A stretch of DNA of 64,000 bases from Steromphala cineraria (lineage: Eukaryota; Mollusca; Gastropoda; Trochida; Trochidae): positions 2,335,749 to 2,399,748 of the forward strand of contig OU744720.1 of the NCBI GenBank assembly GCA_916613615.1, given 5' to 3'. Shown piece after piece: positions 50,781 to 62,077 of this stretch; position 1 is the first letter of the stretch; the number at the start of each line of letters is the position of its first letter. Position numbers and translations under genes: made by a program. The notes beneath the pieces were generated by a model. The model ran no database searches and had not been told where the DNA came from. It worked only from the letters and a program-made list of their open reading frames with translations.

Positions 50781-51005
50781 ATTAATAATAATAAATAATA
50801 ATGGATCATATTTATATAGCGCAAGTCTCCCTTGGGACTCATTGCGCTTTTGTCTCACAACTTTTGGAGATGTGATCTAGGGGAGTGAGTGAGTGAGTGA
50901 GGTGGTGTTTAACGTGTTTTGAACTGATCTAGGGGAAGGCCTGCTTAAAAAGAGAATGGTTTTAGGGCAATCTTATAAGATTCAAGTGTAGGAGTGTTTC
51001 AACAG
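50781..51005 (-). mobile_element. Retroelement 3' end, right arm only
   Basis: On the minus strand the segment ends GCGCTATATAAATATGATCC plus an ATT-rich tail (50781-50802), the typical 3' tail shared by SINEs and LINEs of the CR1/L2 kind. It includes a GAGTGAGTGAG run at about 50885-50900. The anchors on either side show about 325 bp extra compared with the left arm, so this is a right-arm insertion. Confidence 0.75.
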
Positions 51006-51520
51006 TGTTATCAAGGCGTGATGTGCTACATTTTTTCAATGAAGTATATTATATGACGTCTATTTCGTGTATACAAATTTGCAATATTCTGTAGTAGTTT
51101 TATCTTTTCAAATGTAATCTCAGTCAAATTCAAATCTTTTCATTACATTGTTCATTTTGGCAAATAAACATAATTATAGGTCTGTATCAAAAACATGTTG
51201 GTGAAATTGATTTCTAGAATTAAGGAATTTAAAAAGTTGCAGTATTGAGGAATCTTTGCACTTTCAATTGATTGGCTGCTGTTATTGAACCAGCGACAAA
51301 CACAGACATTCTTTTAAGTGTAAAACAAGACGTAATAGAAGACTTTCATTGAATAAAGGATCAGGAATCAATGAATCAGTTTGCCTATTTCCTTTTTGTT
51401 GACAAAAAAACCCCAATCGAATGAATGGGTAAGTTTGCAGATTTCGGACGAAATTACTGAAATTGTTGGCCTGGAATATAAACACACTTACTTGAATATC
51501 CCTGAACTTGTGTGTATTCA

Positions 51521-53200
51521 ACTTCGTAAGCTCTTATAAGACATAATTCTGATGACTGATGGCAATCGGTGTCATCTTATGTTTCCCTGTCTTCTTCTAG
51601 AACGTTTTGCTTTGTAGAGTTGGAATCTTGTGCGATGACTTTTGTGCATTTAATAGCTACTTGGCTGTTTAATAATTTAGAAATCAAGCGATCGACTACA
51701 ATACGTATACAATGATTCTGTTGATAACAAGGATACATACATGTATCTTATGTGGTACTTCATTTCTTAACATAATTCAATTTGAAATTAATAAAAGAAA
51801 CATTGATAGTTTATCCAATTAATATATATAAATTGTTACCGTATGTGGTTTTACTCATTATGTTTTGTTGAATAGACAAATAGCGGTTATGTGTCATAGA
51901 GGTAAATATTTCGCCAGGTTGTTGTTAGGTTAGACTGCAGGACACTGGTGATGTAGCCAATGTTTGGATCACATATTCCTTTTATATCACTCCTTCATAA
52001 GAACAAAACTCATCAGATTTTAAACAAATTTGCCAATCAAAATCTACTTGATAAGCCTTATTTTTTATGCTATTGAAACTTTTCTATTTCTGAATACACC
52101 AGATTTATTTTGTTTTCATTGTGATCACATATGCACAACAGAAGTCAAAGGGATATTGGTATTAGAATTTCTCAAATAAATGTATACTATGCTTTCTAAA
52201 GAAACTAACATGTCTCAGTGATATAAAAAATTCAACTTCTTAAGTAAGAATGTTTCAATTAATTTGTTTCATAAGTCAAATCACTTTTAAAGGTTCTGAC
52301 ATTCTGATTTGGCAGTTCTAATAAATTGTTATGTCCTTCAAACCTCGTCTCAAGCGCATCATCAACAAATATATCATCCCATCATTATGTGTTGGCGAAT
52401 GACCTAACTCTGTTAGTCTGATCTTGAGCTTGTCTGTGTAGTAAATGGAATCAAAATATCTGAAACCTTCACATCGTGATTTGGTCACGTGACACATCAA
52501 AGTGCAGTTATCGTCCCGGACTTTGCCTAAACCTAACTTCTCTTCCTAGCTAGATCACAAATATTGTTCTCACCAAGCAAATAAACTTCAAAGTCCGATG
52601 TGTTGGCTAACAGCAGACATTATTGCCGCAATTGATTCTGTCACTCTTTTAATTGCAATAGACGGTTTCCTACAATATTCAATGTTCTTTTCATCTTATA
52701 ATGAAATGCAAGAAAAGAGTATGCTAAATATTGGTTCGAACTCGCATATTCAACTTCATTGACCATGGTTTTGGTAATGTTCAGCAGATAGAACCACAGT
52801 AGTCTACATTTCATTAAACATTTAATGGTTCTCTAGTATATTTATTTCAAATCATTTAGAAATGATAAGTGAATAATTTACATCATTATGTTCAGGAGTT
52901 ATTATCAATCATTATAACATTATCAAAACAACACAAAGCTTTTGAAAAGATAATTAATGCAGAATTGGTATGGATACCGTTTGGTTAAGTCCTTGTTTTT
53001 GCAAGCATATATTGTTTTCTTTAACGATGCATGTTCAGAGTGCAAATAGGAATAGAGTTTTATTACGTTTTCTTGGCATTAAGCAATCATTTGCTATCAA
53101 TCAAACATGATTTGGAAAATCATTAACGCAAAGTACAAACACAAAAAATAAGACTTTTCCCTTACCGGTTAATTGCTTTATATTGAAAACATTTTCTTAT
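51521..53200. other. Right-arm sequence without a gene
   Basis: It pairs with 31.97-34.3 kb in inverted orientation, except for the left-arm SINE. The stretch 52310-52690 is the best conserved part. No coding frame is shared with the other arm. Confidence 0.5.
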
Positions 53201-53209
53201 TTGCAGGCG

Positions 53210-54045
53210 CGTGAATAAGGCTTTGGGACTTTAAAACAACAATAAACGGTGCATTTTTATCTGCGTGCCTTAGCAACTAACAACCGCGATGATAGCAGCA
53301 ATGAATTCATGAGAACTGTAATTTGCAGCACCTAGAAGAAGCATTTGAAGGGATAGGTTTTGTGTCTCTTTTTACAACTTTCCAAACTGGGTAATGTCTT
53401 GCGATTGAGATGAAGCAAATTCCTAAATGGGGCAGAGGCAAACTGGCATGTGGCCCAAAACGATTTTAGTGTGTAGGTTAGAATAGAGAGTTCTAACTTT
53501 TCCTCGGAACGAAGGGATTTGCTGGGTGGTACGGTGTTATGAAATCTTGCAGGTACGAAAGAGCTGATATGTACATGACTTGATACGTCAGAGTTAGGAC
53601 TCGATACCTTCTCTGATTTGGGGCCAGTGCAGTGAGTTCAGAAGTGAGTTCGGAACATGTGATATGTGACGGTGTTTTCTGAATCTTGTGACAATTCCAG
53701 GGGCATTGTTTTGAGTCTTCTAAAATTTATCAATACGCTCAGAGACGGTTCCGACAAGAAGGCTATTGCACTAGTTGGAACAAGAATACAAGAGTTCTCA
53801 AAAGACAGGCAGTGCCAATCTGAGAGAGATCATGACCAACTGCTCCAATGTTTCGCTGATGAAAGTGACAGAGTTTTGAAAGGTGGTATTCAGGTTAAAG
53901 TCAAAGTGAAATCCAAGATTTTTAGCATATTTGTGATTATGGAATTGATGTCTGACCAATTTGGAGGCGTTAGTTAAAATTTCTCTATTCTTTTGGCTGG
54001 TCCAAAAAGAATAAATTCAGTTTGGTCATCATCACAGGATTAAAA
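53210..54045 (-). pseudogene. LINE 3' half relic, right palindrome arm
   Basis: Minus-strand translation gives a motif D relic near 54.00 kb, KNLGFHFDFN (motif E) near 53.9 kb, CNSLLVGT near 53.77 kb, and LPSLESCKKRHKTYPFKCFF (53.35-53.41 kb), the usual C-terminus of CR1/L2-type proteins, then a 3' non-coding tail. Frameshifts and stops are present. It is the partner of 31.20-31.72 kb but keeps the C-terminal part that the left copy has lost. Confidence 0.82.
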
Positions 54046-55309
54046 AAAAAACTATCTTGAGCAAAAGCAAGTCCTTGAACTTTTGATTTATCTGTTAATA
54101 CAACATTGAATTGAGTTTGTTGTTTCATTGAGTCCATGGTAAAAGATAATTTCATTGATTTCATTAATTGATTTGTCCTAAAAATGATATGTTGTTTTGT
54201 TTGATGAAATTGTAATATGAGGATATGGAGGGGCTGCCTTCTGATATCAATTGCTTATTGGATTTAATATTGGACATGTCATTAGGTTGGGGTAATGAAA
54301 TTTGATGTCATCACGTGAAACTGGATAAAGCAGTTTATTAGTATTTGTTGATCATAATGAGAAAAAAAAGTACCTGACCATTAACCAATAAAACAGCCTA
54401 TTTGGACTCATTTAGATAATATTACATAGGAAAAAACAATAACTTTATTTATCAATCAGACATGGTCACTATAAGCGAACGAGTACATGTAACTCAAGTT
54501 CGATATCGATTCCATCTCAACCAGGTATTTGATTTCACTGTATACAGCACAATTAGATGTTCATGTAATTCAACAATGAACCAAAATGGAAATCGTTGAT
54601 AATTTCTCAATTGAATAATTTTCTTTAAGATATCTTCCTCATTTTCAAAAAATTGATTCAGTAATAACATCATAGCATATTCAATAATTCTATTTTGTTT
54701 TATTTGGAGTATAATGTAAATGGTTGTTTTCAAAACTTCATATTTTAACTATGACACTCATTATTCATGACATTTTAACCCTTCATTTTCTATATCCCTA
54801 TATTTATCAACTTTACCAATGCCAAATAAAATGTCATGAAAATGAGGTAGAGTCTATTTTCCCATTTGTTACTTTCATGAAAAATATAGGAGGAAAAATA
54901 AAATTAATTTATTGCATTTGTTCATAACGTCCCCCATAATGTAACTATTTGATCAACTCTAGTATATTCTTCGTTTATAAATAATACTGTTGATATTTTT
55001 AATCAACACACCTTTTAGATAATAAATTCAAGCTTTTTTCATCTAACAAAATGGATGTGGTTGATATCCGCTGTATTTGGTATCTTAATGTTCCCGTTTC
55101 ATTTCATCTATATGTAAAATGTCACTACTCGGATGAATTGAATAGAATGGAACAAATACATTGGATGACAGGTTGAAGAAATAATGGTTTTATTGTGTCG
55201 ATGTTTCTTCTGACTAATATTAATTTTGATCCCACGTCCATGTATGAATGTCGTTTTGGATTGCTGCTTCTGTCAGTGATTAAATCAAGTTAAAGCGATA
55301 GTTTAGGGC

Positions 55310-55965
55310 GAACCGGGGGATATAGTATTGAGCAGCCTCCGTCCATAACTCAAAACTATTGACCTGATTCTTTTCATTTTTTTATATAGCTTCATCACCA
55401 TGAGAGCAAGGTCCCTCTAGAGGTTCATGACCTTGACCTTCATTTCAAGGTCATTACGAGACTTTGACATTTTACCCTTGTCAGCGGGATATCTCAAGAA
55501 CCATTCACTGGAATTTTACACAAAGCATCTTATTGGGGAGGCGCCGGACCCAGTCGATTTTGGTGACCTTCACATTATCTTCAAGGTCACAGCGAGACTG
55601 AAAATTTCAGCATCGAAACCTGCATTTTAGGCTTGTCAGCGGGATATCTCAAGAACCATTAACTGGATTCTCTTCATAATTTACACAAAGCATCTTATTT
55701 GGAAGGTGCCGGGCCCATTCGATTTTGGTGACCTTCACATTATTTTCAAGGTCACAGCGAGACTTGAACATTTCAGCATTGAAACCTGCATTTTAGGCTT
55801 GTCAGCGGGATATCTCAAGAACCATTCACTGAATTCTCCTCATAACTTACACAATGGATCTTATTGGGAAGGCGCCGGGCCCAGTCGATTTTGGTGACCT
55901 TCAAATTATTTTCAAGGTCACAGTGAGGCTTATATATGGAAGACCCAGGGATCAGTTGATTTGTT
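55310..55965 (+). mobile_element. Tandem-core element, family D (155/166-bp units)
   Basis: The start GAACCGGGGGATATAG and GCCTCCGTCC resemble the ends of the other tandem-core families. Three units follow, keyed by TCAGCGGGATATCTCAAGAA at 55481, 55636 and 55802 (spacing 155 and 166 bp). Each unit holds GGTGACCTTCACATTAT and TTCAAGGTCA. The 3' end is not clear and no terminal hairpin was found, so it may be truncated. It lies in the right palindrome arm only. Open frames through the array reflect the repeat and not a gene. Confidence 0.7.
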
Positions 55966-56136
55966 GTGGTCTAAATGACATCTAGTAGCATGACAAGTGT
56001 AGACAAGTGTTTCTATGTATACAGTATGCATTTTGTTCACATCAATTTGCGGCAGGGGAGTTATTGTGCTAGTGCGTGTGCTGGGTAGCAGCTCTCACTT
56101 GCTCCCATCATATTTGCTTCTTCCTATCATCACAGA

Positions 56137-56441
56137 ATGTGGACTTATTTGACACTTTTCGTTTCATTTTTCACCATTCTACACAAGTCCAGTGCACTAA
56201 GACCACTCAACCCACAAGCTAACTCTGTGGTGTTGACAATGGATAAAAAAGCAATTGCTTACACCAGGGACACTCTTTTGTCTCTTGATTGCCACAGAAG
56301 CTGTGTTTCATCATCAGTGAACTACCTGGACTGTCCTTATTGTTCTATACACCAACCTCTTCTAGAAACATTACGCAACCAGGGTTTGTCAATCAACTGA
56401 AAAACAAAAAGAAGTAAAAGAGGTGGTAGAAAAACTAGAAA
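56137..56441 (+). pseudogene. LINE ORF2 N-terminal leader
   Basis: An 87-codon frame ends with ETLRNQGLSIN and a TGA, then the frame continues KTKRSKRGGRKTRK. A short leader ending in a Lys/Arg-rich RGGRK stretch just before the endonuclease is usual for this LINE group. A frameshift near 56440 then moves the reading to the endonuclease frame. Confidence 0.65.
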
Positions 56442-57145
56442 ATGTTTCGGAGCTTCACATGTAGAAATTCTAAAAACTTTAGATGTTGTGTCTGGAATGC
56501 TCAATCAGCAAGAAACAAGGCAGCAGATATTATGGATCTCATCAATGAGGAAGATCTAGACATTCTGTTTATAACCGAGTCCTGGCTTCAAAGTCATGGA
56601 GATGAAGCTAAAATTGCAGAAATGACGCCGCCCTCCTACTCTTGTCTTAACTCACCTCGTAAACATTCAATCGGTGAAGGATAGCAATTATATATAGGAG
56701 CTCTCTTACTTTCACCATACAGCAAACTAAGAGCACACACTCCCCAAAATATTTGGAAATGTTGGATGTCTGTGTTGCGACTAGTACCTCTGTGTTTAGA
56801 GTCGTCTGTATTTATCGGCCACCACCATCGAAGAAAAACCAACTTTCAAACACCTTGTTCTACAATGAATTGTCTGACCTCTTCGCTTTTCATCCTGGTA
56901 AGAAAACTCTATTCCTTGGAGATTTCAATGTGCATTTCAACAACGAGGATAATCCATTTGTCAAGAAGATTGTCAATCTCCTTCAATCCTTTGGACTCAC
57001 CCAACATGTATGTGTTCCAACACATAAATCTGGTAATATCCTTGATTGGATTGTAACCCATGAAGATAATAGAAACATTTCTGTTGAAGACAAATAAATG
57101 TCTGATCACTTCTTAGTATTTGTTTTATTAAATGTAAGAAAATCG
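56442..57145 (+). pseudogene. LINE endonuclease domain (EEP fold)
   Basis: The first block (80 codons from 56442) reads CCVWNAQSARNK and LDILFITESWL, the Asn and Glu metal-site motifs. A one-base loss near 56684 shifts to IAIIYRSSL. The next block (from 56753) has VVCIYRPPPS, LFLGDFNVHF (catalytic Asp and Asn) and SGNILDWI. After an in-frame TAA (57095-57097) the final SDH motif appears as MSDHFLVF. All the key endonuclease motifs are therefore visible, but they are spread over broken frames. Confidence 0.88.
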
Positions 57146-57527
57146 GTGAAGACAGTGGAAACAATGACATGTCGAAATCTAAAATCAATTGACCTGAATG
57201 AATTTCAATTAGATCTAATGGAGTCAGCATTGTTGTGTGAACCACCAACTGATGTGAATGACCATGCTCAACTCTATCATGTCACTCTCTCTTCTCTCCT
57301 GGATAAACACGCCCCACCTGTAGTGAAGAAGGTTGAAGTTCGTACTAATACGCCATGGTACTCAGTACATGTCCAGGAAAGTAAACGGCGACAAGCTGAA
57401 CGAAAGTGGCGGAAAAATCCTCTCGAAATAAATCGGCAACTCTACAAACAAGCTTGAAACGCAACCACAACTGTCATCCGACAATGTAATATGTAATAAT
57501 GTAATATCGTCTTAAGCAGTCTCAAAC
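57146..57527 (+). pseudogene. LINE inter-domain linker
   Basis: The frame from 57098 continues to a TGA at 57455 with PPVVKKVEVRTNTPWYS and ESKRRQAERKWRKNP, the usual link between endonuclease and RT in this group. Just after the stop a short AATGTAATATG-like duplication at about 57484-57507 accompanies a frameshift. Confidence 0.75.
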
Positions 57528-58771
57528 ATGAGAGAAAATCCACGAAGATCTTTTGCTTTCATGAACAAACTACTTGGTAAAAAGACTGAATCCAAACGTC
57601 CACCTTCAACATCAAACAGAGACTTAGCTGACTCATTTAACAACTTTTTCCGTGATAAAGTTGATCGAATAAGACAAAGTCTTTCTGAAGATACCATAGT
57701 TCTCCCAGATATCGTGGATAGTAATCTCCAGTATAGTGTGCAACCCCTGACTTACCTAACTCTATTCACTGAACAGGAGATACGTGAGATTATCAAATCA
57801 TCAAAGCCGACCACTGCACCAACTGAGATTATTGTCACGCACCTGGATGTGATTGTCCCATGCATCACAAGCATTGTGAACAAAGGTCTTGAATTTGGCA
57901 CTTTTCCTGAGATTTTCCGATCAGCCTTAATCAAACCTAAACTGAGGAAAAAAAGGATAATCTTGATCCATCACAATTGAAAAACTTAAGACCCGTCTCA
58001 AATCTGACTTTCCTATCTAAAGTCATTGAAAAGGCCTTCCATATAAGACTCAAACGTCATCTTGCAAATAACTGCCTCTTAGAAAAATTCAAGTCAGCTT
58101 ACCGCAAGTTTCATAGTACCGAAACAGCTTTGCTTAGAGTCATCAATGATATCCGTCAGGCAGTGGATAAAGGTAACATTGCATCTCTTGTACTTCTGGA
58201 CTTGTCTTCGGCCTTCGATACAATTGATCACAAACTCCTTCTTGACAGGCTACAACATCAATATGGAATTGGTGGAACAGCGTTAAATTGGATATCCTCC
58301 TACATCAAAGGAAGATCTCAGTTTGTGTTGATTGGAAACAACAGGTCATCCACAATGGATCTAAAATATGGTGTCCCCAAGGGATCCGTTCTCGGTCCAG
58401 TACTGTTCGTCCTCTATTGTGGCAGTACTTCGGATATCATTTCACAACACCGCCTATTTCACCACTCATATGCAGACGACTGTCAGCTGTACAACAACTT
58501 CCATTCACAGAACACAAGGGAAGCTCTCCAAGACATTGCAAACTATACAAAGTCTTTGCAATCATGGATGACTGCTAACAAGCTTAAACTGAACTGTGAT
58601 AAAACTGAAGCAATCCTTTTTGGAACAAAACAGCAGCTCAAAAATGTGCACATTCAATCTATCAACGTCTCAAACACAGATGTCCAGGTAGCTAAAACTG
58701 TCAAGGACCTTGGTGTACTACCGGATCCAACACTCTCCAACACACAAACCCAGATCAACAACGTCTGCTAA
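57528..58771 (+). pseudogene. LINE reverse transcriptase domain
   Basis: Frame 57528-57980 contains SFAFMNKLLGKK, DLADSFNNFFRDKV and FPEIFRSALIKPKL. A frameshift in the A-run near 57950 leads to frame 57977-58771 with RPVSNL (residues 5-10), LLDLSSAFDTIDH (motif A, 73-85), YGVPKGSVLGP (motif B, 131-141), SYADD (motif C, 164-168), KLKLNCDKTEAILFG (motif D) and VKDLGV (motif E). All the catalytic aspartates are present, so the decay is in frame integrity rather than at the active site. The frame closes with a TAA at 58769. Confidence 0.92.
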
Positions 58772-59320
58772 ATATGCTACTTGAGCCTACGAGTGATTGG
58801 ACACATTCGTCCCTTTATCAGCAAGGGTGTTACTCAATGTCAAGCCAGATGCCTGATACTAAGTAGATTAGACTACTGTAACAGTCTTTATGTTGGTCCC
58901 CCTGAGACACTGCTGAACAAACTGCAGAAGGTGCAGAATACAGCAGCCAGAATCGTGACTCTCATCTCTAAAAGATCACATATCACGCCGACCCTCAAAA
59001 GTCTTCACTGGCTCCCAATCAAAGCACGAATTCTATTCAAAATTCTATTTCTAACATACAAAGCTCTACATGGACAATCACCTGAATACATATCAGAGCT
59101 GATATCAGAATACATCCCAGCACGAGAACTTAGATCTCAACATCAGAACCTACTGACAGTGCCACAATACAAATTAAAGTGCTTTGGTCAGAGATCTTTT
59201 GAACATTATGCGCCCCAAGTGTGGAACTCTCTTCCCCATGATCTGAAACTATCTGCAACATATGAATCATTCAAATCCAGCCTTAAAACTTATCTCTTTG
59301 TTCAGTTCTACGACTCATAA
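58772..59320 (+). pseudogene. LINE C-terminal region
   Basis: After the in-frame stop the same frame continues with SRLDYCNSLYVG, LQKVQNTAARIV, SLHWLPIKARILFKILFLT, APQVWNSLPHDLK and SFKSSLKTYLF. This order is diagnostic of CR1/L2-related LINEs. The frame ends with a normal stop at 59318-59320. Confidence 0.9.
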
Positions 59321-59437
59321 GACATTACCATATCAAGTCTGTACAAACACGTTTTAATGTTGCGCCTTGAGCATGCTGCTTGCGTGGAAATGTGCGCCTT
59401 ATAAATATGCACTATTGTTATTATTGTCACCTTTGTG

Positions 59438-60486
59438 ACAAATACTTGTGTTTGTTCCTTTTCCTCATTCTGTGACATTTGTTCTTAGCAGTTGCAGATA
59501 TCTGTACTAAAAAGGTTTGTAGAACCGCATTCGAAATGTCCATTATCTTTAAAGTAGTCAAAATTACTGCATTGATGAATCTTTAATTGATTTCAATAAT
59601 TAGAACTGAGACAAACACAGATTTTATTTTAAGTGTAGAAGATGAGGTTCATTAGTTTCATGAATCATTGATATTGTCCCCCTATGTCATTTTTTTGTTG
59701 AACAAGTTCTAATAAGTAAATAAAAATATTGCACATCTTGAAATAAACTGATAAAATATTTTTGTAGAGGAATTTTTGGTCATTCCCTTGATTCGACTTT
59801 TGATAGTGGACTGGAGACAAACAAAGTGAAGTAGAAGAAATAAATTGGATAAAAGATCAATATTCATTGAGTTCCAAATAAGGTAATGATTAAGTTTGCA
59901 GATCTTTGAATAAATATGCTAAAGAAGTTGGCCTCAACTGCAAAACACGAAAATTCAGCTTTACTTTGTATTCCTCTTTTTTTAAGAATCATAGGCCCCA
60001 TTAATTGATGACGATCGAAAGCATCTGAAATCCTTTCATAATTGAATTTTCAAATTTTCAACTTCTTCTTCACAACATATTGCTCTGAGAGTTAAATCCT
60101 GTATCAAGAAAACTTGCAAAAAAGGGGGTTGCTAAACATAATTGTAGAGAAAGTTATTTTATGAAATCCTCTTTCTTTTTGACAAACCTGAACGATAACT
60201 CATCAACTTATCATAAAATTAAAATTGCAAAACGTGTTTGCAGTAAACAAATGCTCTCCGTAATGATCTTGTTAACGACACAAAGTGCCATATGTAAGTA
60301 GTTGTATTCGGTTATTTATTTATTGTCAAATCAAGTGTTGATTCAACGTCAGTTAAGAAAATCAGCTTATGGTAACTAAACTGTGTGCTGTCATAGTCTC
60401 CATTTACAATTTCCAAAAAGTTATCTGATTCTAATCAAGAAATAATCAGACAGTTATATCGGACTTCATAAATGTAATGCCTTTTG
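59438..60486. other. Outer right-arm sequence with module Q copies
   Basis: Inverted module Q copies lie near 59.60 and 59.83-59.95 kb, and a related block with CTTCTTCTTCACAACATATTG is at 60.06 kb. A similar block recurs at 61.34 kb, so this outer part also contains a direct duplication about 1.28 kb apart. No gene is supported. Confidence 0.55.
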
Positions 60487-60764
60487 AACAAGCCAATCTG
60501 GTGACAAAAATCACTATAATCATATTTGAAATTACCTTGTTTATATCGTTTCCTGGACGTTCCGACATCATCATTTCATTTGCAGACTTTGTGAACTCAC
60601 TTAGACAGCTTCTGTTACTATGCTAAAATTGAAATATTGTGCTCTAGATTTGTATGTTAATGTTTCTATGTTGGTCTTTTTGTAAATGATCGCTTATGTT
60701 AATCTTCGGAACCACATCTGGAGGAAATAAAGAATCTGTCTCTGTCTCTGTCTCTGTCTCTGTC

Positions 60765-60814
<50 letters not shown>

Positions 60815-61041
60815 TCTCCCTCCCTCCCTCCCTCTCTCTCTCTCTCTGTGTCTCTCTCTGTGTGTCTCTCTCTCTCTGTCTCTCTCTGTGTGTCTCACTC
60901 TCTGTGTCTTTCTCTCTCTCTCTGTCTCTCTCTCTCTCTCCTCCCTCCCTCCCTCCCTCTCTCTCTCTCTTAATAACAAGCCAATCTGGAGACAAAAATC
61001 ACTATAATCATATTTGAAATTAGTTTGTTCATATCGTTTCA
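60487..61041 (+). repeat. ~66-bp direct repeats flanking a retro tail and microsatellite
   Basis: Sequence 60487-60553 (AACAAGCCAATCTGG.GACAA...) recurs almost unchanged at 60975-61041. Between them lie ~250 bp ending GGAAATAAAGAATCTGTC and a pyrimidine microsatellite. The copies are too long for a normal target-site duplication; a local tandem duplication or slippage event is more likely. Confidence 0.85.
60735..60972 (+). repeat. (TCTCTG)/(TC)n pyrimidine microsatellite
   Basis: About 240 bp of TCTCTG, TCTG, TC and CCCTCC repeats form a nearly uninterrupted polypyrimidine tract on the plus strand. Open frames on both strands here are pure Ser/Leu or Arg/Glu repeats and are not genes. It follows AAATAAAGAATCTG and probably grew from a retroelement tail. 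Confidence 0.95.
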
Positions 61042-62077
61042 TTCTCATCACACAAACCAGTTATCATTTCAGGACCAGTCATTAAGTCATGTTGTTTCTA
61101 TAGATTTAACCCTGCTTAGACTTCAAGGCTTTTTTTCTTCGAATTATGTGTTGATTATTTTTTCAAAATATTGTATGACAAAGGGAAACAAATGCTATTC
61201 ATTGTACAATATTGATTCGTAGAGCAAACAATGGTTTGTGAACAGTACTGTTGTCGAGAAGAGGCACTAACACTCGTAGTATTTGTAAAAGTAATTTGTA
61301 AATAGTTAGTAATAGTGATAGAATATTCGAATGTCTTCTTCTTGACAACATATTGATTTTCAGTTAAACATTGAGTCATTGAACCTAACAAAAAGGTATT
61401 GACATTGATTATGCGATTGTCGAATTTTAAGATGTGTCTTTAATTTTCAAATTTAACAATGAACTAAAAGCGACATTGTATCAGATATGTTTTAACTACT
61501 ACATGTACATGAATCTGTCAAATACATTAACAATAAAATATCTCAAATAACATAATATATTTTAAGCATATTACATTTCCTACGATTCCAAGTCTAAAGC
61601 AGATCGAGTAAATTCGTCAGCAATGGAAGACAAAGACATTTGTGTACAGCGTATTGTCATTTGAAGTGCAAACTCGACAGACTGAGAGTTTGATTTAGAC
61701 CTTCCTTTGTTATACAAGACACACATAGTTCAGAGATGTCAGAAGCAGATCCATACAAGCTGCTGTTTCTCCATGTAATGATTCCAGATCAACGAGATGC
61801 AGTCAGTGACAAATTCCCAGCTGCATGCCTCTGATCTGCACACTACTCCATTTAATTAAGAGCTGTCAGTTTCCAGTCAGATTCACCACACACTTGTCTC
61901 GCTATTGATGCCAGATCTTTACGTGATTGAAATTCAAGTTAAAAGACTTGCTCTGATTATCATGTTGACAAAAACCAACTTCAAACATATGAGGAATTGG
62001 TAAACTCTTCATTTGATCATTTGGTTTATGTTGATAAAAAAACAACTTAAAAGGTATCAGGAATTGATAAACTACTT
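61042..62077. other. Sequence with a module P copy, no gene
   Basis: An inverted module P copy (ACTACTCCATTTAATTAAGAGC) lies at about 61770-61890. Near 61.33-61.39 kb a block resembles 24.58-24.64 kb in inverted orientation and may be the outermost trace of the palindrome. The rest is unremarkable. Confidence 0.5.

Larger units (their letters stand above)
56047..59437 (+). mobile_element. Near-full-length CR1/L2-type LINE, inactive
   Basis: About 3.4 kb holds, in order, a basic leader, an apurinic-like endonuclease, a reverse transcriptase and the conserved C-terminal region, ending in GCGCCTTATAAATATGCAC and an ATT-rich tail. At least three in-frame stops (56398, 57095, 58769) and about five frameshifts break the single long protein. 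It interrupts the right palindrome arm: anchors 55234-55257 and 59923-59946 are 4.7 kb apart, against 0.9 kb in the left arm. The 5' boundary is approximate. Confidence 0.9.
43320..59946 (-). repeat. Right arm of giant imperfect palindrome
   Basis: This is the inverted partner of 26464-43278. The sum of paired coordinates is 86,598 at the centre and steps to 87,190, 86,151, 86,210, 86,408, 85,639, 85,452, 85,780, 84,760, 85,262, 82,605 and 86,410 moving outward. Each step reflects insertions or deletions private to one arm. Right-only inserts include 46.11-46.37, 50.78-51.00, 55.31-55.97 and 56.05-59.44 kb. About 43.56-44.16 kb also has no partner on the left. Confidence 0.93.

Noticed and set aside
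53666..53977. 103-codon plus-strand frame
   Set aside because: It is antisense to the decayed LINE RT read on the minus strand, which has clear motifs.
26464..59946. The palindrome as an assembly artefact (false joining of two haplotypes)
   Set aside because: The arms are clearly diverged and carry different insertions, which is not expected from a simple mis-join of the same sequence. Spanning long reads are still needed to be certain.
60644..61051. Open frames rich in Arg/Glu or Ser/Leu on both strands
   Set aside because: They are translations of the TCTCTG/TC microsatellite and its immediate flanks.
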